Part shown: one piece after another, positions 15,842 to 26,922 of the stretch
Layout of the letters: the number at the start of each line of letters is the position of its first letter
Numbering within the stretch: the stretch's first letter is position 1
Source: Streptomyces phaeolivaceus
Lineage (GTDB): Bacteria > Actinomycetota > Actinomycetes > Streptomycetales > Streptomycetaceae
Direction of reading: 5' to 3'
Length of the DNA stretch: 64,000 nucleotides
NCBI RefSeq assembly: GCF_009184865.1
Contig: NZ_CP045096.1
Location: forward strand, 4,030,001-4,094,000
Translations under genes and position numbers: made by a program
The notes under the pieces: generated by a model
What the model saw: only the letters and a program-made list of their open reading frames with translations
What the model was told of the DNA's origin: nothing
Databases searched by the model: none

Positions 15842-18382
15842 ATGTTCCGTACCGCCCTGCGCAACGTGCTCTCGCACAAGGCCAGGCTTCTCATGACCGT
15901 GCTCGCGGTGATGCTCGGCGTCGCCTTCGTGTCGGGCACGCTGGTCTTCACCAACACCATCTCCCAGGCGCTGCAGAAGAGTTCGGCCAAGGGCTTCGAC
16001 CACGTGGACGTCTCGATCGGGCCGGGGTACCGCCCGAACGAGGGCGAAAGCGTCACGGAGCAGCCGAAGTTGACGCCCGAGGTGCTGAAGAAGGTCGAGT
16101 CGGCGCCCGGCGCCGAGTCGGCGATCGGGGTGGTGAGCGGGTTCACCGCCCTCGCCGACAGGAACGGCAAGCTGATCGGCGGCGGCTTCCAGTCGCAGGG
16201 CGGGAACTTCTGGGGCAAGGACGACCCCCGGTACCCGATCCGGGACGGCGGACGCGCGCCCCGGGGCGAGAACGAGATCGCCATCGACTCGCAGACCGCG
16301 AAGCGCGCCGGGTACAAGGTCGGCGACACCGTCCGGATGTCCGTGGACGGCCCGGTCCTCACCCCCACCGTCACCGGGATCTTCACCACGGACGACGGCA
16401 ATGTCGCGGCCGGCGGCAGCCTCGCCCTGTTCGACACGGCGACCGCGCAGAAGCTCTTCCACACCGAGGGCGAGTACGACGAGATCGCCGTGACGGCGGC
16501 GGCCGGCACCAGCCAGACCCAGTTGCGGAAGGCGATCGACCGGATCCTGCCCGAGGACACCGCCGTCACCACCACCGGCCGGCAGCTCGCCGACGAGCAG
16601 GCCACGCAGATCGCCGCCGAGATGAGCGGTCTGAAGAACGCGCTGCTGGTGTTCGCCGGGATCGCCCTGTTCGTGGGCACGTTCATCATCGCCAACACCT
16701 TCACCATGCTGGTCGCCCAGCGCACCAAGGAGCTGGCGCTGCTGCGCGCGGTCGGCGCCTCCCGCCGTCAGGTGACACGGTCCGTGCTGATCGAGGCGTT
16801 CGTGGTGGGCATGGTCGCCGCGGTCACCGGGCTGGCCGCCGGTGTCGGTATCGGCGCCGGGATGCGGGCCCTGATCGGCACCCTCGGCGAGACCGTCCCC
16901 GAGGGCCCGCTGGTGGTCTCCCCCGGCACGGTCGCCACCGCCCTGCTCGTCGGTGTGCTGATCACGATGGTGGCCGCCTGGCTGCCGGGCCGCCGCGCGG
17001 CGCGGATCCCGCCGGTCGCCGCGATGAGCAGCGTCCACGCGCAGGCCACGACCAAGTCGCTCGTCGTACGGAACACGATCGGCGCGCTGTTCTCCGGCGC
17101 GGGCGTCGCCACCGTCCTGTACGCCACCACGATGGACGGCTCGGACGGCCAGGCCCCGATGGGCTTCGGCGCGGTCCTGCTGATCGTCGGCGTCTTCGTC
17201 CTCACCCCGCTGCTCTCCCGCCCCCTGATCGCGGCGGCGGCGCCCCTCATGCGCGTCTTCGGGATCTCCGGCAAGCTCGCCCGGCAGAACTCGGTGCGCA
17301 ATCCGCGCCGTACCGCCGCGACCGCCTCGGCGCTGATGATCGGTCTGACGCTGATCACCGGTATGACGGTGATGGCGGGCAGTCTGCAGCAGTCCATCGC
17401 CAGGATGGCCGCCGACGCGATCAAGGCGGACTACGTCGTCTCGATGGCCAACGGCAACATGCTCTCCCCCGACGTGGAGAAGAAGCTCGCCGGCACCGAG
17501 GGCGTCACCGCCGTCTCGCCGCTGCGCAACGCCGAGTCCCGGATCGGCGACGAGACCGAGTACCTCACGGGCGTCAACGGCTCGGCCATCGGCAAACTCA
17601 CCGACTTCCCCATCGACGACGGCACGTTCAAGATCGGCGGCTCGGACGTCGTCGTGGACGCGGACACCGCCGACCGGCGCGGCTGGAAGGCCGGCTCGGA
17701 GTTCACCGCCGCCTTCCAAGGCGGCGAGAAGCAGCGGCTGACGGTCGCCGGGGTCTACGAGAGCAACGAGCTGATCCGGGGCATCCTCCTGGACAACGCG
17801 ACCCTGACCGAGCGGCTGCCGGCCGCCGCCGACCCGGCCGACATGATGGTCATGGTCAAGACCTCGGCCGGGGCCTCCGACGCCACCAAGGACCGGCTGG
17901 AGAAGGCCCTCGGCGAGAACCCGGCGATCAAGGTCCAGAGCGGACAGGACCTCTCCGCCGACATCGCACGGATGTTCACACTGATGCTGAACATGCTCTA
18001 CGGCCTGCTGGCCATGGCCGTGATCGTCGCCGTCCTCGGCGTCATCAACACCCTGGCCATGTCGGTGTTCGAACGCTCGCAGGAGATCGGCATGCTCCGC
18101 GCGATCGGTCTCGACCGGCGGGGCATCAAGCGGATGGTCCGTCTGGAGTCCCTCGTCATCTCGCTCTTCGGCGGAGTCCTCGGCATCGGCCTCGGCGTCT
18201 TCTTCGGCTGGGCCGCCGGTGAACTCATCGCCAGCCGGATGCCGACGTACGAACTGGTCGTCCCCTGGGCCCGGATGGCCGTCTTCCTGCTCCTGGCCGC
18301 CACGGTCGGCATCCTGGCCGCCCTGTGGCCGGCCCGCCGCGCCGCGAAGCTCAACATGCTCGCCGCGATCAAGTCGGAGTAG
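15842..18382 (+). CDS. FtsX-type ABC transporter permease (duplicated)
   Basis: This 846-residue permease has an N-terminal membrane helix (about residues 15-38), a large extracytoplasmic domain, three helices of the first FtsX domain (about residues 270-400), a middle pair, a second extracytoplasmic domain, and a second FtsX domain at the C-terminus (about residues 720-840). Internal duplication is typical of the Streptomyces LolE/MacB-like family. The ATG at 15842 follows CAGGGA. It forms an exporter with the ATPase 56 bases upstream. Confidence 0.95.
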   Translation: MFRTALRNVLSHKARLLMTVLAVMLGVAFVSGTLVFTNTISQALQKSSAKGFDHVDVSIGPGYRPNEGESVTEQPKLTPEVLKKVESAPGAESAIGVVSGFTALADRNGKLIGGGFQSQGGNFWGKDDPRYPIRDGGRAPRGENEIAIDSQTAKRAGYKVGDTVRMSVDGPVLTPTVTGIFTTDDGNVAAGGSLALFDTATAQKLFHTEGEYDEIAVTAAAGTSQTQLRKAIDRILPEDTAVTTTGRQLADEQATQIAAEMSGLKNALLVFAGIALFVGTFIIANTFTMLVAQRTKELALLRAVGASRRQVTRSVLIEAFVVGMVAAVTGLAAGVGIGAGMRALIGTLGETVPEGPLVVSPGTVATALLVGVLITMVAAWLPGRRAARIPPVAAMSSVHAQATTKSLVVRNTIGALFSGAGVATVLYATTMDGSDGQAPMGFGAVLLIVGVFVLTPLLSRPLIAAAAPLMRVFGISGKLARQNSVRNPRRTAATASALMIGLTLITGMTVMAGSLQQSIARMAADAIKADYVVSMANGNMLSPDVEKKLAGTEGVTAVSPLRNAESRIGDETEYLTGVNGSAIGKLTDFPIDDGTFKIGGSDVVVDADTADRRGWKAGSEFTAAFQGGEKQRLTVAGVYESNELIRGILLDNATLTERLPAAADPADMMVMVKTSAGASDATKDRLEKALGENPAIKVQSGQDLSADIARMFTLMLNMLYGLLAMAVIVAVLGVINTLAMSVFERSQEIGMLRAIGLDRRGIKRMVRLESLVISLFGGVLGIGLGVFFGWAAGELIASRMPTYELVVPWARMAVFLLLAATVGILAALWPARRAAKLNMLAAIKSE

Positions 18383-18396
18383 CCGGCGGAGGTGTA

Positions 18397-18436
18397 CGTA
18401 CGGGGGCGTGTGCATGGCCGCACACGCCCCCGTACG
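18397..18436. terminator. perfect 17-bp hairpin, bidirectional
   Basis: The arms cgtacgggggcgtgtgc (18397-18413) and its exact complement (18420-18436) have a 6-nt loop. It separates the convergent permease (ends 18382) and methyltransferase (ends 18442) genes. Confidence 0.85.
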
Positions 18437-18441
18437 CGCGT

Positions 18442-19743
18442 TCAGGCCCCCCAGGTCCGGGCCCGCAGCGGGAGGCCCGACGCACCCCCTTCCGGGGGCC
18501 GTACGGCCAGCACCTGGTTGACGCCGAGGCGGTTGCGTTCGAAGCCGAGGGCGGAGGCGGCCATGTAGAGGCGCCAGACGCGGGCACGGCCGGGTCCGGC
18601 CAGGGCGGCGGCCCGCGCCCACCGGGCTTCCAGGTGGGCGACCCAGGCGCGCAGGGTGAGGGCGTAGTGCTCGCGCAGGGACTCCACGTCGCGAACCTCG
18701 AACCCGGCGCGTTCGAGCTGGGTGACCGTGATGCCGATCGGGGCCAGCTCGCCGTCCGGGAAGACGTACGCGTCGATGAAGCCGTCGACGGAGTACGTGC
18801 GCTCGTCGCGCTGCGGGCGCCGGGAGATCTGGTGGTTGAGCAGCCGTCCGCCGGGGGCGAGCAGCCGGTACAGGTCCTCGGCGTACGCCAAGTACTTGTC
18901 GGCGCCGACGTGTTCGGCCATTCCGATGGAGGAGATCGCGTCGTAGGGCCCGTCGGTGACATCGCGGTAGTCCTGGACACGGATCTCGACGCGATCGGTC
19001 AGGCCCTCCTCGGCGACGCGTTTACGGGCGTACGCGGCCTGCTCCTGGGAGAGGGTGACGCCGACGACGCGTACGCCGTACTCACGGGCGGCGTGCACGG
19101 CCATCGAGCCCCAGCCGCAGCCGACGTCCAGGAGCCGCGCGCCCGGGGTCAGGCCGAGCTTGCGGCAGACGAGGTCGAGCTTGTCGTGCTGGGCGGCTTC
19201 GAGCGTGGCGGTGCCGTCGGCGGCCGGCCAGTAGGCGCAGGAGTACACCATCGACGGGCCGAGGACGAGCTCGTAGAAGTCGTTGCCCACGTCGTAGTGG
19301 TGGCTGACGGCCCGTCTGTCGGTGCGCCGGGTGTGCCGGTGCCGGGCGCGGACCTCCTCGCGGGGCGGTTCGGGCGGCACGAGGACGGCGGGACCGGCCA
19401 GCTTCAGCAGGTCCCGGACCGCCGCCCGGACCTCCGGGTCGCGCAGGGCGTCGGTGAGGCTCCGGGCGTCCTCGTCCCGCTCCCACACATGTCCGGCCAT
19501 CAGGTCCAGTACGGCGTACAGGTCCCCCTCGACACCCAGGTCACCGGCGACCCAGGCACGGGCGAGACCCAGCTCGCCGGGCTTCCAGAGCAACCGGCGC
19601 AGGGCCCTGCGGTTCCGTACCACCAGTGCGGGGGCCTCCGGCGGACCGGCCGTCGATCCGTCCCAGGCCCGCAGCCGGACCGGGAGCGGGGCTCCCGAAA
19701 CCTGCTCGAACAGGGTCTTCAGCCGCGACGCGGCGTCCTGCAT
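18442..19743 (-). CDS. cyclopropane-fatty-acyl-phospholipid synthase family methyltransferase
   Basis: This 433-residue SAM-dependent enzyme has an N-terminal CFA-type lipid-binding region (about residues 1-130), the family motif HHYDVGNDFYEL, YSCAYW, and the SAM-binding DVGCGWGSMAVHAA (about residues 215-228). It would act on unsaturated acyl chains of membrane lipids, forming cyclopropane or methyl groups. The ATG at 19743 follows CACGGAGGTG. It ends close to the terminator shared with the ABC permease. Confidence 0.92.
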   Translation of the reverse strand: MQDAASRLKTLFEQVSGAPLPVRLRAWDGSTAGPPEAPALVVRNRRALRRLLWKPGELGLARAWVAGDLGVEGDLYAVLDLMAGHVWERDEDARSLTDALRDPEVRAAVRDLLKLAGPAVLVPPEPPREEVRARHRHTRRTDRRAVSHHYDVGNDFYELVLGPSMVYSCAYWPAADGTATLEAAQHDKLDLVCRKLGLTPGARLLDVGCGWGSMAVHAAREYGVRVVGVTLSQEQAAYARKRVAEEGLTDRVEIRVQDYRDVTDGPYDAISSIGMAEHVGADKYLAYAEDLYRLLAPGGRLLNHQISRRPQRDERTYSVDGFIDAYVFPDGELAPIGITVTQLERAGFEVRDVESLREHYALTLRAWVAHLEARWARAAALAGPGRARVWRLYMAASALGFERNRLGVNQVLAVRPPEGGASGLPLRARTWGA

Positions 19744-19837
19744 GGCGCACACCTCCGTGACAAGAGATCCCGGAATGTCCAACGCCAAACGTAAACACGG
19801 GGGCGCTCCGCCGCAGTCCTGGTGGCGAGGTGTGTTT

Positions 19838-20030
19838 TCGGCTGCGGGTGGACGGGGGCTGGTCGCGCAGTTCCCCGCGCCCCTGAAAGCCCAGGCCCCG
19901 CGCCCCTGAAAGACCACGGGGCTGCGGGCCTGAAAAGCAGCGGGCGCAGCCCCTGCCTTTCAGGGGCGCGGGGAACTGCGCGAGAAGCCCCACGCACCCG
20001 CACCCGCCGACGAACCGAACCCCCCACCCC
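19838..20030. repeat. palindromic intergenic repeat, copy C
   Basis: The inverted arms cgcgcagttccccgcgccc (about 19865) and gggcgcggggaactgcgcg (about 19963) are separated by a G/C-rich centre with further short repeats (cccctgaaag twice). It fills most of the gap between the methyltransferase start and the ndh stop; I see no gene in the rest (19744-20097). Confidence 0.85.
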
Positions 20031-20042
20031 CTCCCGCGCACG

Positions 20043-20084
20043 CCGAAGGGCCCCCCGCACCACGGATGGCGGAGGACCCTTCGG
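20043..20084 (-). terminator. hairpin downstream of ndh
   Basis: The arms ccgaaggg-ccc and gga-cccttcgg form an imperfect stem just past the ndh stop. There is no T run, as is common in high-G+C genomes. Confidence 0.6.
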
Positions 20085-20097
20085 ATGGTTCAGCGGG

Positions 20098-21480
20098 TCA
20101 GGAGGCCTTGGCCTTTTCCCCGGCCGAGCTCGCGGCAGCGACCGGCGCCGGCTTCGCCGCCTCGTAGAACTCCTCGCGAGGAGTCTCGATCGCGCCGAGG
20201 GAGACGACCTCGCGCTTGAGGAACATCGCGAGCGTCCAGTCGGCGAAGACCCGGATCTTGCGGTTCCAGGTCGGCATCGCCAGACCGTGGTAGCCACGGT
20301 GCATGTACCACGCCAGCCGGCCGCGCAGCTTGATCTTCAGCTTGCCCATGACGATCATCGCGACGCCCTTGTGGAGGCCGAGGCCCGCCACCGCACCCTT
20401 GTTGGAGTGCGCGTACTCCTTCTGCGGGAAGCCCCGCATACCGGAGACCACGTTGTCGCCGAGGACCTTGGCCTGCCGCAGCGCGTGCTGCGCGTTCGGC
20501 GGGCACCATGCGTTCTCGACGCCGGCCTTGCGGGCGGCGACGTCCGGGACCTGCGCGTTGTCGCCCGCGGCCCAGATGTAGTCGGTGCCGGTGACCTGGA
20601 GGGTCGGCGAGGCGTCCACGTGACCGCGGGGGCCGAGCGGGAGGCCGTAGCGGGAGAGGACCGGGTTCGGCTTGACGCCGGCGGTCCAGACGATCGTGTT
20701 GGAGTCGACCTCCAGGCCGTTCTTCAGCACGACATGGCCGTCGACGCAGGAATCCATGGAGGTGTTGAGGTAGACCTCGACCCCACGGCCCTCCAGGTGC
20801 TCCTTGCCGTACAGGCCGAGCTTCGGGCCGACCTCGGGGAGGATCTTGTCGGCGGCGTCGACGAGCACGAAGCGCATGTCCTCGCGGGACACGTTCTTGT
20901 AGTACTTCGCGGCGTCGCGGGCCATGTCCTCGACCTCGCCGATGGTCTCCGCGCCGGCGAAGCCACCGCCCACGAAGACGAAGGTCAGCGCCTTGCGGCG
21001 GACGTCCTCGTCGGTCGTGGAGTCGGCCTTGTCGAGCTGCTCCAGCACGTGGTTGCGCAGGCCGATGGCCTCCTCGATGCCCTTCATACCGATGCCCTGT
21101 TCGGCGAGGCCGGGGATCGGGAAGGTGCGGGAGACCGCGCCGAGCGCGATCACCAGGTAGTCGAAGGGCAGCTCGTACGCCTCGCCGACCAGCGGGGCGA
21201 TCGTGGCGACCTTGCGGTCCTGGTCGATGGTGGTGACCCGGCCGGTGAGGACCTCCGCCTTGGGGAGCACGCGTCGCAGCGGGACGACGACATGCCGGGG
21301 GGAGATGCTGCCGGCGGCGGCTTCGGGGAGGAAGGGCTGGTAGGTCATGTACGACCGGGGGTCGACGACCGTGACGGTCGCCTCTCCGTAGCGCATCTTC
21401 TTGAGGATGCGCCGAGCTGCGTACAGGCCTACGTACCCACCGCCTACTACGAGGATCCTGGGACGCTCCGTGGTGCTCAT
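20098..21480 (-). CDS. ndh: type II NADH dehydrogenase
   Basis: This 460-residue single-subunit flavoprotein transfers electrons from NADH to menaquinone without proton pumping. Two Rossmann dinucleotide motifs are visible: VVGGGYVGLYAARR (about residues 11-24) for FAD and FVGGGFAGAET (about residue 170) for NADH. AAGDNAQVPD is the FAD-closing motif, and an amphipathic C-terminal region mediates membrane attachment. The ATG at 21480 starts the conserved domain; the frame stays open 126 codons upstream with no family similarity, so that extension is rejected. A Rex-like box lies about 310 bp upstream. Confidence 0.95.
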   Translation of the reverse strand: MSTTERPRILVVGGGYVGLYAARRILKKMRYGEATVTVVDPRSYMTYQPFLPEAAAGSISPRHVVVPLRRVLPKAEVLTGRVTTIDQDRKVATIAPLVGEAYELPFDYLVIALGAVSRTFPIPGLAEQGIGMKGIEEAIGLRNHVLEQLDKADSTTDEDVRRKALTFVFVGGGFAGAETIGEVEDMARDAAKYYKNVSREDMRFVLVDAADKILPEVGPKLGLYGKEHLEGRGVEVYLNTSMDSCVDGHVVLKNGLEVDSNTIVWTAGVKPNPVLSRYGLPLGPRGHVDASPTLQVTGTDYIWAAGDNAQVPDVAARKAGVENAWCPPNAQHALRQAKVLGDNVVSGMRGFPQKEYAHSNKGAVAGLGLHKGVAMIVMGKLKIKLRGRLAWYMHRGYHGLAMPTWNRKIRVFADWTLAMFLKREVVSLGAIETPREEFYEAAKPAPVAAASSAGEKAKAS

Positions 21481-21787
21481 GCCATCGAGTATGTACCCGC
21501 CATACGGGGGTCGCTCGTGCGCCCCTTCACAAGCTTCTTCACGCCCTCTGCTACACTGCGCGGCCCCTCTGGCCGGGTCCTCGGTCCACCAGGGGACCAG
21601 CCAGGGGGTTTGACCGTTGTCAAGGCCGCGTGAACTGCCGTTCCGGCCTCTCGGGGACCCTGGACCACCCTTCGGCTTCACACGGACGAGACCCCCGCGA
21701 AAACCCTTCGGGGACGCCCTGTTGACCCCCTGGAGCCCCGGAACGCTCTGTGGAGCCTCAAAACATCGCTCAACTGGGGCGATTCTC

Positions 21788-21805
21788 TTGTGAAGAACTT
21801 CACGA
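21788..21805. promoter_or_regulatory. Rex-type operator (redox)
   Basis: TTGTGAA-GAAC-TTCACGA matches the Rex consensus TTGTGAA-N4-TTCACAA with one mismatch. Rex is the NADH/NAD+ sensor that controls respiratory genes in Streptomyces. The box lies 308 bp upstream of ndh and 157 bp downstream (plus coordinates below 21962) of the ppx stop, so an unusually long ndh leader would be needed. A second dyad, TTGAC-cgtt-GTCAA, lies at 21612-21625. The gap 21481-21961 has no convincing gene. Confidence 0.6.
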
Positions 21806-21961
21806 AGTTTCTCGGCGGAGGGTCGCCGACGGGTACCGAAGCACCCCTCGGACGCGCTCATGCGTTATCCACACAGCTCAAGCGAGGCTACCGGCAAGCA
21901 GTGAACACTTGCCCACAAGCGCGGGCGGGCCACGGGGAAAGCCGCGAAACCCGCCCGGCTC

Positions 21962-22903
21962 TCACGCCACGGACCAGGCGATTCCGTCCAGAATGTCGTG
22001 TTCGCTCACCACGACCTCCGCCGCCCCGATCCGCTCCATGATCGAGAGGAGGACGAGGGCGCCGGCCGCGATGACGTCCACCCGGCCCGGATGCATCGAG
22101 GGGACCGCGGCCCGCTCGGCGTGCGTGGACCGCAGCAGCCACTCGGTGATCTCGCGGACCCGGTCGTAGGGGATCCGGGAGTGGTGGATGGCCGCCGAGT
22201 CGTACGCGGGCAGGTCCTGGGCGATCGAGGAGAGGGTGGTGACCGATCCGGCCAGCCCGACCAGGGTGTGCGCCTCGCGCAGCGGCACGCTCCGCTCGGC
22301 GAGGTCGAGCGCGGCCTCGATGTCGGCGCGGATCGCGGCGATCTGCTCCGGCGCGGGCGGGTCGACGACCTCGCCGTCCCGTACGAGGTGCCGCTCGGTC
22401 AGCCGGACGCAGCCGATGTCCACGGAGCGGGCGCCGCGCACATGGTCGTCGCCGACGACGAACTCGGTGGAGCCGCCGCCGATGTCCACCACCAGATACG
22501 GCCGGGTGAGGTCGGTGCGGCCGGTCAGTTCCCTGGTGGCGCCGGTGAAGGAGAACTCGGCCTCCCGGTCGCCGGAGATCACCTCGGGCTCGACGCCCAG
22601 GATGTCGGACACCCCGCGGACGAAGTCGTCCCGGTTCTCGGCGTCGCGGGAGGCGGAGGTGGCCACGAAGCGGACCCGCTCGGCGCCCAGTTCCTTGATG
22701 ACGGCCGCGTACTCCCGGCAGGCCGCGAAGGTCCGCTCCAGCGCCTCGGGGGCCAGCCGCCCCGTACGGTCGACGCCCTGGCCGAGCCGGACGATGGTCA
22801 TCCGCCGGTCCAGCTCGACGAGTTCGCCGGTGGCAGGGTCAGCGTCGGCGACCAGGAGGCGGATGGAGTTCGTACCGCAGTCGACGGCGGCGACCCGGGT
22901 CAC
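21962..22903 (-). CDS. Ppx/GppA exopolyphosphatase family protein
   Basis: This 313-residue ASKHA-fold phosphatase has the N-terminal phosphate-1 loop VAAVDCGTNSIRLLV, a RFVATSASRDAEN motif and DIGGGSTEFVVG (about residue 140). Actinobacterial members hydrolyse short polyphosphate or pppGpp. The GTG at 22903 overlaps the DUF501 stop by 4 bases (GTGA) and follows GCAGGAGG, so translation is coupled. Confidence 0.93.
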   Translation of the reverse strand: MTRVAAVDCGTNSIRLLVADADPATGELVELDRRMTIVRLGQGVDRTGRLAPEALERTFAACREYAAVIKELGAERVRFVATSASRDAENRDDFVRGVSDILGVEPEVISGDREAEFSFTGATRELTGRTDLTRPYLVVDIGGGSTEFVVGDDHVRGARSVDIGCVRLTERHLVRDGEVVDPPAPEQIAAIRADIEAALDLAERSVPLREAHTLVGLAGSVTTLSSIAQDLPAYDSAAIHHSRIPYDRVREITEWLLRSTHAERAAVPSMHPGRVDVIAAGALVLLSIMERIGAAEVVVSEHDILDGIAWSVA

Positions 22904-23451
22904 CGGGCGTCCTCCTGCCCGGTCTTCTCGGGCGACGACGCCGGCACCACGCAGGGGCCCTTCGCCCACCACTCCGGCAGCATCTCGATCGCCTCGTCGC
23001 CCAGCGGGTTGACGCCCGGCCCGGCGGCCAGCGAGTGCCCGACGAGGACGTGCAGGCACTTCACCCGGTCCGGCATGCCGCCCGCGCTCGGGAAGCCCTC
23101 CAGGACCTCGATCTCGTCGCGGCGGGCGAGGTAGTCCTCGTGCGCGGCCCGGTAGGCGGCGGCCAGTTCGGGGTCGGTCGCCAGGCGTTCCGTCATCTCC
23201 TTCATCACGCCGTTCGCCTCCAGCGTGCCGATCGCGGAGGCCGCGCGCGGGCACGTCAGGTAGTACGTCGTGGGAAAGGGCGTACCGTCCGGCAGGCGCG
23301 GCGCCGTCTCGACGACGTCCGGCTGACCGCAGGGACAGCGGTGCGCGATCGCGCGCAGCCCGCGCGGCGGACGGCCCAACTGCTGCTGGAAGGCCTCGAC
23401 ATCGGCGTCGGTCGGCTCGGTGCGCGGGGTGGGCGGCGGAGGGGTCTGCAT
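22900..23451 (-). CDS. DUF501 domain protein
   Basis: This 183-residue protein belongs to the DUF501 family by its HRCPCGQPDVVET motif, the PTTYYLTCPR segment and the C-terminal GGMPDRVKCLHVLVGHSLA block. These are conserved next to divIC, eno and ppx in actinobacteria; their function is not established. The cysteines suggest a metal site. It is coupled to ppx downstream and lies 56 bp after divIC. Confidence 0.92.
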   Translation of the reverse strand: MQTPPPPTPRTEPTDADVEAFQQQLGRPPRGLRAIAHRCPCGQPDVVETAPRLPDGTPFPTTYYLTCPRAASAIGTLEANGVMKEMTERLATDPELAAAYRAAHEDYLARRDEIEVLEGFPSAGGMPDRVKCLHVLVGHSLAAGPGVNPLGDEAIEMLPEWWAKGPCVVPASSPEKTGQEDAR

Positions 23452-23507
23452 AACCTGCTACTCAAGTCCTCGGTGTGGCTCATCGGTTCACGGTCACGGG
23501 GCGACGA

Positions 23508-24005
23508 TCACGGGGTGCCCGTTCGGCTGTCGGCGGCGTCGGCCTTGTCGACCCCGTCCCAGACATTGGTGTACCAGGGACGGTCGGCCGCCCCCTGTGT
23601 CGTACGGGACTGCTTCGCCGCGTCCGGGTCGATCATGGTGTAGCCGGTCTCGCCCGGCATCACATAGTGCAGCCGCTCCCGGATGCGCTGCTCGGCGTAC
23701 GCGTCGTCCTTCCAGCGCGCCTTGAGGTCGCGCAACTCCTCGACCCGCTCGCGCGCCTCCTGCCGCTGCCGCTGCGTGTCGGCGATCTCGGCGCGCTGGG
23801 AGACGTACTGCCTTATGGGATAGGCGAGCGCCACGATCATCGAGCAGAGGACGAGGGCGAGCAGCGCGGCCCGGCCGGTCAGCCGGGAGCGGCGGGCCTG
23901 GCGCTTGGTCTGGGAGCGGTAGACCCGGGCGGCCGTCTGCTCACCGAGCACCTTCAGCCGGGTCGCGGTGGAGAAACGGTCCCGGTCCCGGTCCTTCACG
24001 GCCAT
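23508..24005 (-). CDS. divIC: septum formation protein DivIC/FtsB
   Basis: This 165-residue bitopic membrane protein has a basic cytoplasmic N-terminus (about residues 1-45), one membrane helix (about residues 46-66), an extracytoplasmic coiled coil (about residues 70-105) and a conserved YAEQRIRERLHYVMPGE motif. It acts in the divisome with FtsL and FtsQ. The ATG at 24005 has a purine-rich AAGGGGAAG upstream. It precedes DUF501 and ppx, as is usual in actinobacteria. Confidence 0.94.
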   Translation of the reverse strand: MAVKDRDRDRFSTATRLKVLGEQTAARVYRSQTKRQARRSRLTGRAALLALVLCSMIVALAYPIRQYVSQRAEIADTQRQRQEARERVEELRDLKARWKDDAYAEQRIRERLHYVMPGETGYTMIDPDAAKQSRTTQGAADRPWYTNVWDGVDKADAADSRTGTP

Positions 24006-24135
24006 GTCCCGCTTCCCCTTCTCCTGTGCGTCCGGCGAAAGTCATACGCGCGCGCATTGCAACGTCCCCGCACACGGTACGGGACCGAGTACGGGGACGT
24101 ACGTACGACGCTTCCTACTTGCCGTTCTGCCGGTG

Positions 24136-25473
<1,338 letters not shown>

Positions 25474-25560
25474 CTAGAGCCTAACCGCCCCCGGGCCGTC
25501 GGCAGCCGACCGACCGTCCCGTGGACAGACAGACGGTACCTATTGTTTCAGCTCGGAACA

Positions 25561-25637
25561 AAGGGGGGTGGGCGAGAAAGTGAACAGAAAGAGGGAGAGG
25601 GCAGAAAGAGGGAGAGGGAGAGGGAGAGGGAGAGGCC
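25561..25637. repeat. polypurine tract with GGGAGA hexamer repeats
   Basis: About 75 bases are almost pure purine on the plus strand, including five or more consecutive gggaga-type hexamers at 25605-25635. It lies between the eno start and the terminator of the Rpf gene. Mirror symmetry of such tracts can allow triplex DNA; it may otherwise be a simple slippage product. The remainder of the gap 25417-25835 holds the eno promoter region and the hairpin at 25659. Confidence 0.75.
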
Positions 25638-25658
25638 CGGGAGGCGGGCAGGAAAAAG

Positions 25659-25700
25659 CCCCGCCCCGGTGCGTACGGGGGAATGCGCACCGGGGCGGGG
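25659..25700 (-). terminator. intrinsic terminator of the rpfA-like gene
   Basis: The 15-bp perfect arms ccccgccccggtgcg and cgcaccggggcgggg are followed on the minus strand by CTTTTTCC. This is a textbook intrinsic terminator for transcription coming from the Rpf gene that stops at 25836. Confidence 0.88.
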
Positions 25701-25835
25701 AGCCCGTGGGGACGGGGGGACGGCCCTCACGAGGTCTTCACTATGGAGGACACGGATGTGAGCGGGCTGTGGTTCAGCTGGGGAGCGGCCAGATTTTTCG
25801 GCCCTGCCGGCCCCCCCCTCACGGGCCACGACGGG

Positions 25836-26567
<732 letters not shown>

Positions 26568-26570
26568 TCA

Positions 26571-26740
26571 CCGACGCCTGCGAGGTGAGCTGTCGGGTTC
26601 GGGCCGGTTGAGTTGCCCGGCCGCGCACGCTCACCTCTCGGCTCACGTCACGCGGCTTCACCCCGAGCCGGTCCAGCGTGAATCGCTGGGCGCGGCACTT
26701 ACCTTGGGTCCCCCGCTCCTGCCTACGGCGCTTGACGCGA
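26571..26740 (-). promoter_or_regulatory. ydaO-type c-di-AMP riboswitch
   Basis: The minus-strand leader carries the hallmark blocks of the ydaO/yuaA aptamer. These are GGAGCGGGGGACCC (26706-26719), GGGGTGAA, a GGGCAACTCA element, and GAACCCGACAGCTCACCTCG ending at 26581, with GCGCC and GGCGT as closing stem strands. It ends 16 bases before the rpfA start. In Streptomyces this class turns off rpf expression when c-di-AMP is bound. The region 26741-26922 upstream should contain the promoter; I see no gene there. Confidence 0.92.
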
Positions 26741-26922
26741 CGACTGTTCCTTGCGGCCGTTGGCAGGATTCGGCGTACCGACCGCAGGGGCCCGCTGTGG
26801 CGAGCGGTCACGACCGTAGGCATGTGATTCGCCGGATTTCAAAGACGATCAGGGGGTCTGTGATTCATCTCCCACATAGATCAAAACGGGCATTCAAGGG
26901 CGAACCATGACCCGAACTGCCG

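Noticed and set aside
21481..21861. In-frame N-terminal extension of ndh
   Set aside because: The ndh domain starts at MSTTERPRILVVGGG; the extension has no family similarity and no ribosome site was seen. The point is kept as a question in the Rex finding.
26850..26885. Crp-like site upstream of rpfA (TGTG...CACA)
   Set aside because: The half-sites are 10 bases apart instead of the 8 needed for the TGTG-N8-CACA consensus.
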